This document shows positions 62,225 through 64,000 of a stretch of 64,000 nt of DNA, piece after piece; the first letter of the stretch is position 1; each line of letters begins with the position of its first letter. Position numbers and translations under genes: made by a program. Under the pieces are notes generated by a model that saw nothing but the letters and a program-made list of their open reading frames with translations, had not been told where the DNA came from and ran no database searches. Origin of the DNA: Microbacterium gubbeenense DSM 15944 (GTDB lineage: Bacteria > Actinomycetota > Actinomycetes > Actinomycetales > Microbacteriaceae); contig NZ_AUGQ01000011.1 in assembly GCF_000422745.1 (NCBI RefSeq), positions 22,896 through 86,895 on the forward strand, in the 5' to 3' direction.

Positions 62225-63709
62225 ATGACCCGTTCCGAACGACCGATCGGTGTGCTCGCCGCGCTCCGCAACCCGCGGCAGATGTCGAAAGAGGTGTTCG
62301 CGGGCCTCGTGACGACCCTCGCCCTCGTTCCCGAGGTGATCTCGTTCTCCGTGATCGCCGGTGTGGATCCGATGGTGAGCCTCGTCGCGAGCGTCGTGCT
62401 GGTCCTCACGATGACGTTCCTCGGCGGGCGACCGGGGGTGATCACGGCGGCGGCCGGATCCGTCGCGCTCGTGATCGCCCCGCTCGTCAGCGAGCACGAC
62501 GTGTCGTATGTTCTGCCCGCGGTGGTCCTCGCCGGCCTGATGCAGATCGTCTTCGGACTGACGGGGCTCGCGCGGCTCGTGCGCTACGTGCCGCGGTCGG
62601 TCATGCTCGGCTTCGTCAATGCGCTGGGCATCCTGATCTTCGCGGCCCAGGTTCCGCACCTGCTGCACGGCGGCGGGATCGGCGTGATCCTGTTCGCGGC
62701 GACGCTTGCGATCGTGCTGCTGCTGCCGCTGATCACGAAGGCGGTCCCGGCTCCGCTCGTCGCGATCGTCGTCGTGACCGCGATCGTGATCATTTGGAAG
62801 CTGAACGTCCCGGACGTCGCCGACGAGGGGCAGATCGGCGGAGGCCTGCCGGGGATGACCGAGCTCGCGGTGCCGCTCGATCTGGAGACCCTGCGGATCA
62901 TCCTGCCCACGGCCATCAGCGTCGCGCTCGTCGGCCTGATGGAATCGCTGCTCACGGCCAAGCTCGTCGACGAGGCCACGGAGACCCCGTCGCACAAGGG
63001 CCGCGAGTCGTGGGCGCTCGGCGTTGCCAACATCTTCGGCGGCTTCTACGGCGGAATGGCCGGCTGCGCCATGATCGGCCAGACCGTGCTGAACGTGAAG
63101 ACGAGCGGCGCGCGCACGCGGATCTCGACCTTCGTCGCGGGCGTGTTCCTCCTGGGGCTCATCACCGGGCTGAGCGATCTGATGGGCCAGATACCGATGG
63201 TGGCGCTCGCCGCGGTGATGATGGTCGTCGCCGTGATGACCGTCGACTGGCACAGCGTTCGCCCCTCGACGATTCGGCGCATGCCGCTGCCGGAGACGCT
63301 CGTGATGGTCGTCACGATCGCGGTCGTGGTGGCGACCGACAACCTCGCGTACGGCGTCATTGCCGGCGTGATCCTTGCGATGGTGCTCTTCGCGCGCCGC
63401 GTCGCGCACGTCATCTCGGTCGACCGCGTCGTCGCGGACGACGAAGAATCGGTGCGCTACATCGTGCGCGGCCCGCTGTTCTTCGGCAGCAGCAACGACC
63501 TCGTCGAGCAGTTCTCCTATGCCGAGGATCCCGCGCGCATCGTGATCGACCTGACGCACGCACAGATCTGGGACGCCTCGACGGTCGCCGCGCTCGACTC
63601 GGTCGAGACGATCTTCGCCAAGCACGGCGCGAGCGTCACGATCGAGGGCCTCGACGAGCGCAGCGTCCGTTTCCACGGGCGTTTGTCGGCTCTTCCCGGT
63701 TCGTGGTGA
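62225..63709 (+). CDS. SulP family anion transporter with STAS domain (3' end altered by an insertion sequence)
   Basis: A 494-residue transporter of the SulP/SLC26 family with about ten to twelve hydrophobic segments ('VFAGLVTTLALVPEVISFSV', 'FGGFYGGMAGCAMIGQTVLN') and a C-terminal STAS domain from about 390 ('VIDLTHAQIWDASTVAALDS', 'ETIFAKHGASVTIEGLDERS'). Substrates could be sulfate, bicarbonate or dicarboxylates. The frame continues across the left terminus of an ISL3-type element at about 63688, so the final seven residues ('ALPGSW' and the codon before) and the stop come from the IS. Native C-terminal residues are therefore lost. Confidence 0.9.
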   Translation: MTRSERPIGVLAALRNPRQMSKEVFAGLVTTLALVPEVISFSVIAGVDPMVSLVASVVLVLTMTFLGGRPGVITAAAGSVALVIAPLVSEHDVSYVLPAVVLAGLMQIVFGLTGLARLVRYVPRSVMLGFVNALGILIFAAQVPHLLHGGGIGVILFAATLAIVLLLPLITKAVPAPLVAIVVVTAIVIIWKLNVPDVADEGQIGGGLPGMTELAVPLDLETLRIILPTAISVALVGLMESLLTAKLVDEATETPSHKGRESWALGVANIFGGFYGGMAGCAMIGQTVLNVKTSGARTRISTFVAGVFLLGLITGLSDLMGQIPMVALAAVMMVVAVMTVDWHSVRPSTIRRMPLPETLVMVVTIAVVVATDNLAYGVIAGVILAMVLFARRVAHVISVDRVVADDEESVRYIVRGPLFFGSSNDLVEQFSYAEDPARIVIDLTHAQIWDASTVAALDSVETIFAKHGASVTIEGLDERSVRFHGRLSALPGSW

Positions 63710-63738
63710 TGGGGAGCGTCGCGTCGTTGACGTAGAAC

Positions 63739-63800
63739 GGCTCGTGGTCCTGCTGTGATGGGTGTTGTCAAGACATCCGAATCTCAGAGGACCACGAGCC
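63739..63800 (+). repeat. 13-bp inverted repeat next to the transposase start
   Basis: ggctcgtggtcct at 63739-63751 is the exact reverse complement of aggaccacgagcc at 63788-63800, with 36 bases between. The right arm ends one base before the transposase GTG and covers part of its likely ribosome binding region (agagg at 63786-63790). Confidence 0.85.
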
Positions 63801-63801
63801 T

Positions 63802-64000
63802 GTGCACGAGAGTACTGGTTCGCAGCGTGATGCTGCGAGCACGATCTTCAACTTGCCCAATTACCGCGTCATCGATGCCGTCGACCTGCCCGACGGGGGC
63901 CGGCGGGTGGTGATCGCCTCGACCGTCCCGCCGGGCTGTCCGTCCTGCGGCGTGCTGGCGACGAAGGTCCATTCCCGCCGGTCACAGCAGGTCCGGGACG
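63802..64000 (+). CDS. ISL3 family transposase (3' partial)
   Basis: The first 66 residues of an ISL3-type DDE transposase. After 'MHESTGSQRDAASTIFNLPN' comes 'YRVIDAVDLPDGGRRVVIAS' and the zinc-ribbon 'PPGCPSCGVLATKVHSRR', typical of the zf-ISL3 DNA-binding N-terminus. The catalytic domain is beyond the window. The GTG at 63802 is the first start in this frame within the element. Whether the element is intact cannot be judged. Confidence 0.85.
   Translation, partial: MHESTGSQRDAASTIFNLPNYRVIDAVDLPDGGRRVVIASTVPPGCPSCGVLATKVHSRRSQQVRD

Larger units (their letters stand above)
63688..64000 (+). mobile_element. Left part of an ISL3-family insertion sequence
   Basis: The element appears to begin with ggctcttcccggttcgtggt at 63688, resembling the GGCTCTTC terminal repeat of ISL3-family elements, and runs off the window edge. 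It carries a transposase starting at 63802. The eight bases before it (gtttgtcg, 63680-63687) are the expected target duplication; the right end is outside the window, so this cannot be confirmed here. Confidence 0.75.

Overview
This window is chromosomal DNA from a high-GC actinobacterium, most likely Microbacteriaceae (Microbacterium or a close relative). The basis is about 70 % GC, dense ATGA/GTGA-coupled operons, many GTG starts, and typical actinobacterial genes: HelY, the DUF2469 gene beside rnhB, GatCAB, DUF2017-clpS and a DivIVA-domain protein. The conserved order rplS-lepB-rnhB-DUF2469-yraN-yifB-dprA-xerC/M23-rpsB-tsf-pyrH-frr-cdsA also points there. No tRNA, rRNA, CRISPR array or prophage was seen. 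The only mobile element is an ISL3-type insertion sequence entering at the right edge.

Region 1 (1-10346) is a tightly coupled eight-gene operon: a peptide/nickel-type ABC importer (binding protein cut by the window edge, two permeases, one double ATPase), a GlcD-type FAD oxidase, a PLP aminotransferase, a fused GNAT acetyltransferase-flavin monooxygenase, and a second NtaA/DmoA-type flavin monooxygenase. The GNAT plus NtaA-type monooxygenase plus importer combination recalls the Firmicute pathways that salvage S-alkyl- and S-succino-cysteine. I consider it the best candidate for an undescribed catabolic system. helY follows, then a nearly perfect intergenic palindrome.

Region 2 (12856-19779) has trmD and rplS separated by a molybdenum-cofactor cluster (mogA; moaD-DUF6457-moaC-moeA-moeB with a rhodanese domain; moaA) and by map. 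moaE and mobA are not in the window. Region 3 (19780-31377) is housekeeping: signal peptidase, RNase HII, DNA uptake and recombination proteins, ribosomal protein S2, EF-Ts, UMP kinase, ribosome recycling factor and CDP-diglyceride synthetase.

Region 4 (31378-45414) holds an envelope-associated transglycosylase-like protein, small conserved proteins, an AI-2E-family permease, a large membrane/lipoprotein chimera, a thioredoxin-TPR protein, a cysteine desulfurase beside mnmA (sulfur supply for tRNA thiolation), ligA, putP and fadD. Region 5 (45421-53936) holds an OhrR-like MarR regulator divergent from a run of gatCAB, a NagZ-like lipoprotein, dinB, a GerW-like protein and a P-loop kinase that appears to start at CTG. 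A metallopeptidase-clpS-DUF2017 operon is convergent to that run.

Region 6 (54037-64000) is more accessory: RNase HI with an extra C-terminal module, an unrecognised gene between palindromic direct repeats, a nitronate-monooxygenase-like enzyme, a 3-methyladenine glycosylase, a LysR/EamA divergent pair, an LpqH-like lipoprotein, a GH15 enzyme, and a SulP transporter whose last codons are contributed by the left end of the insertion sequence.
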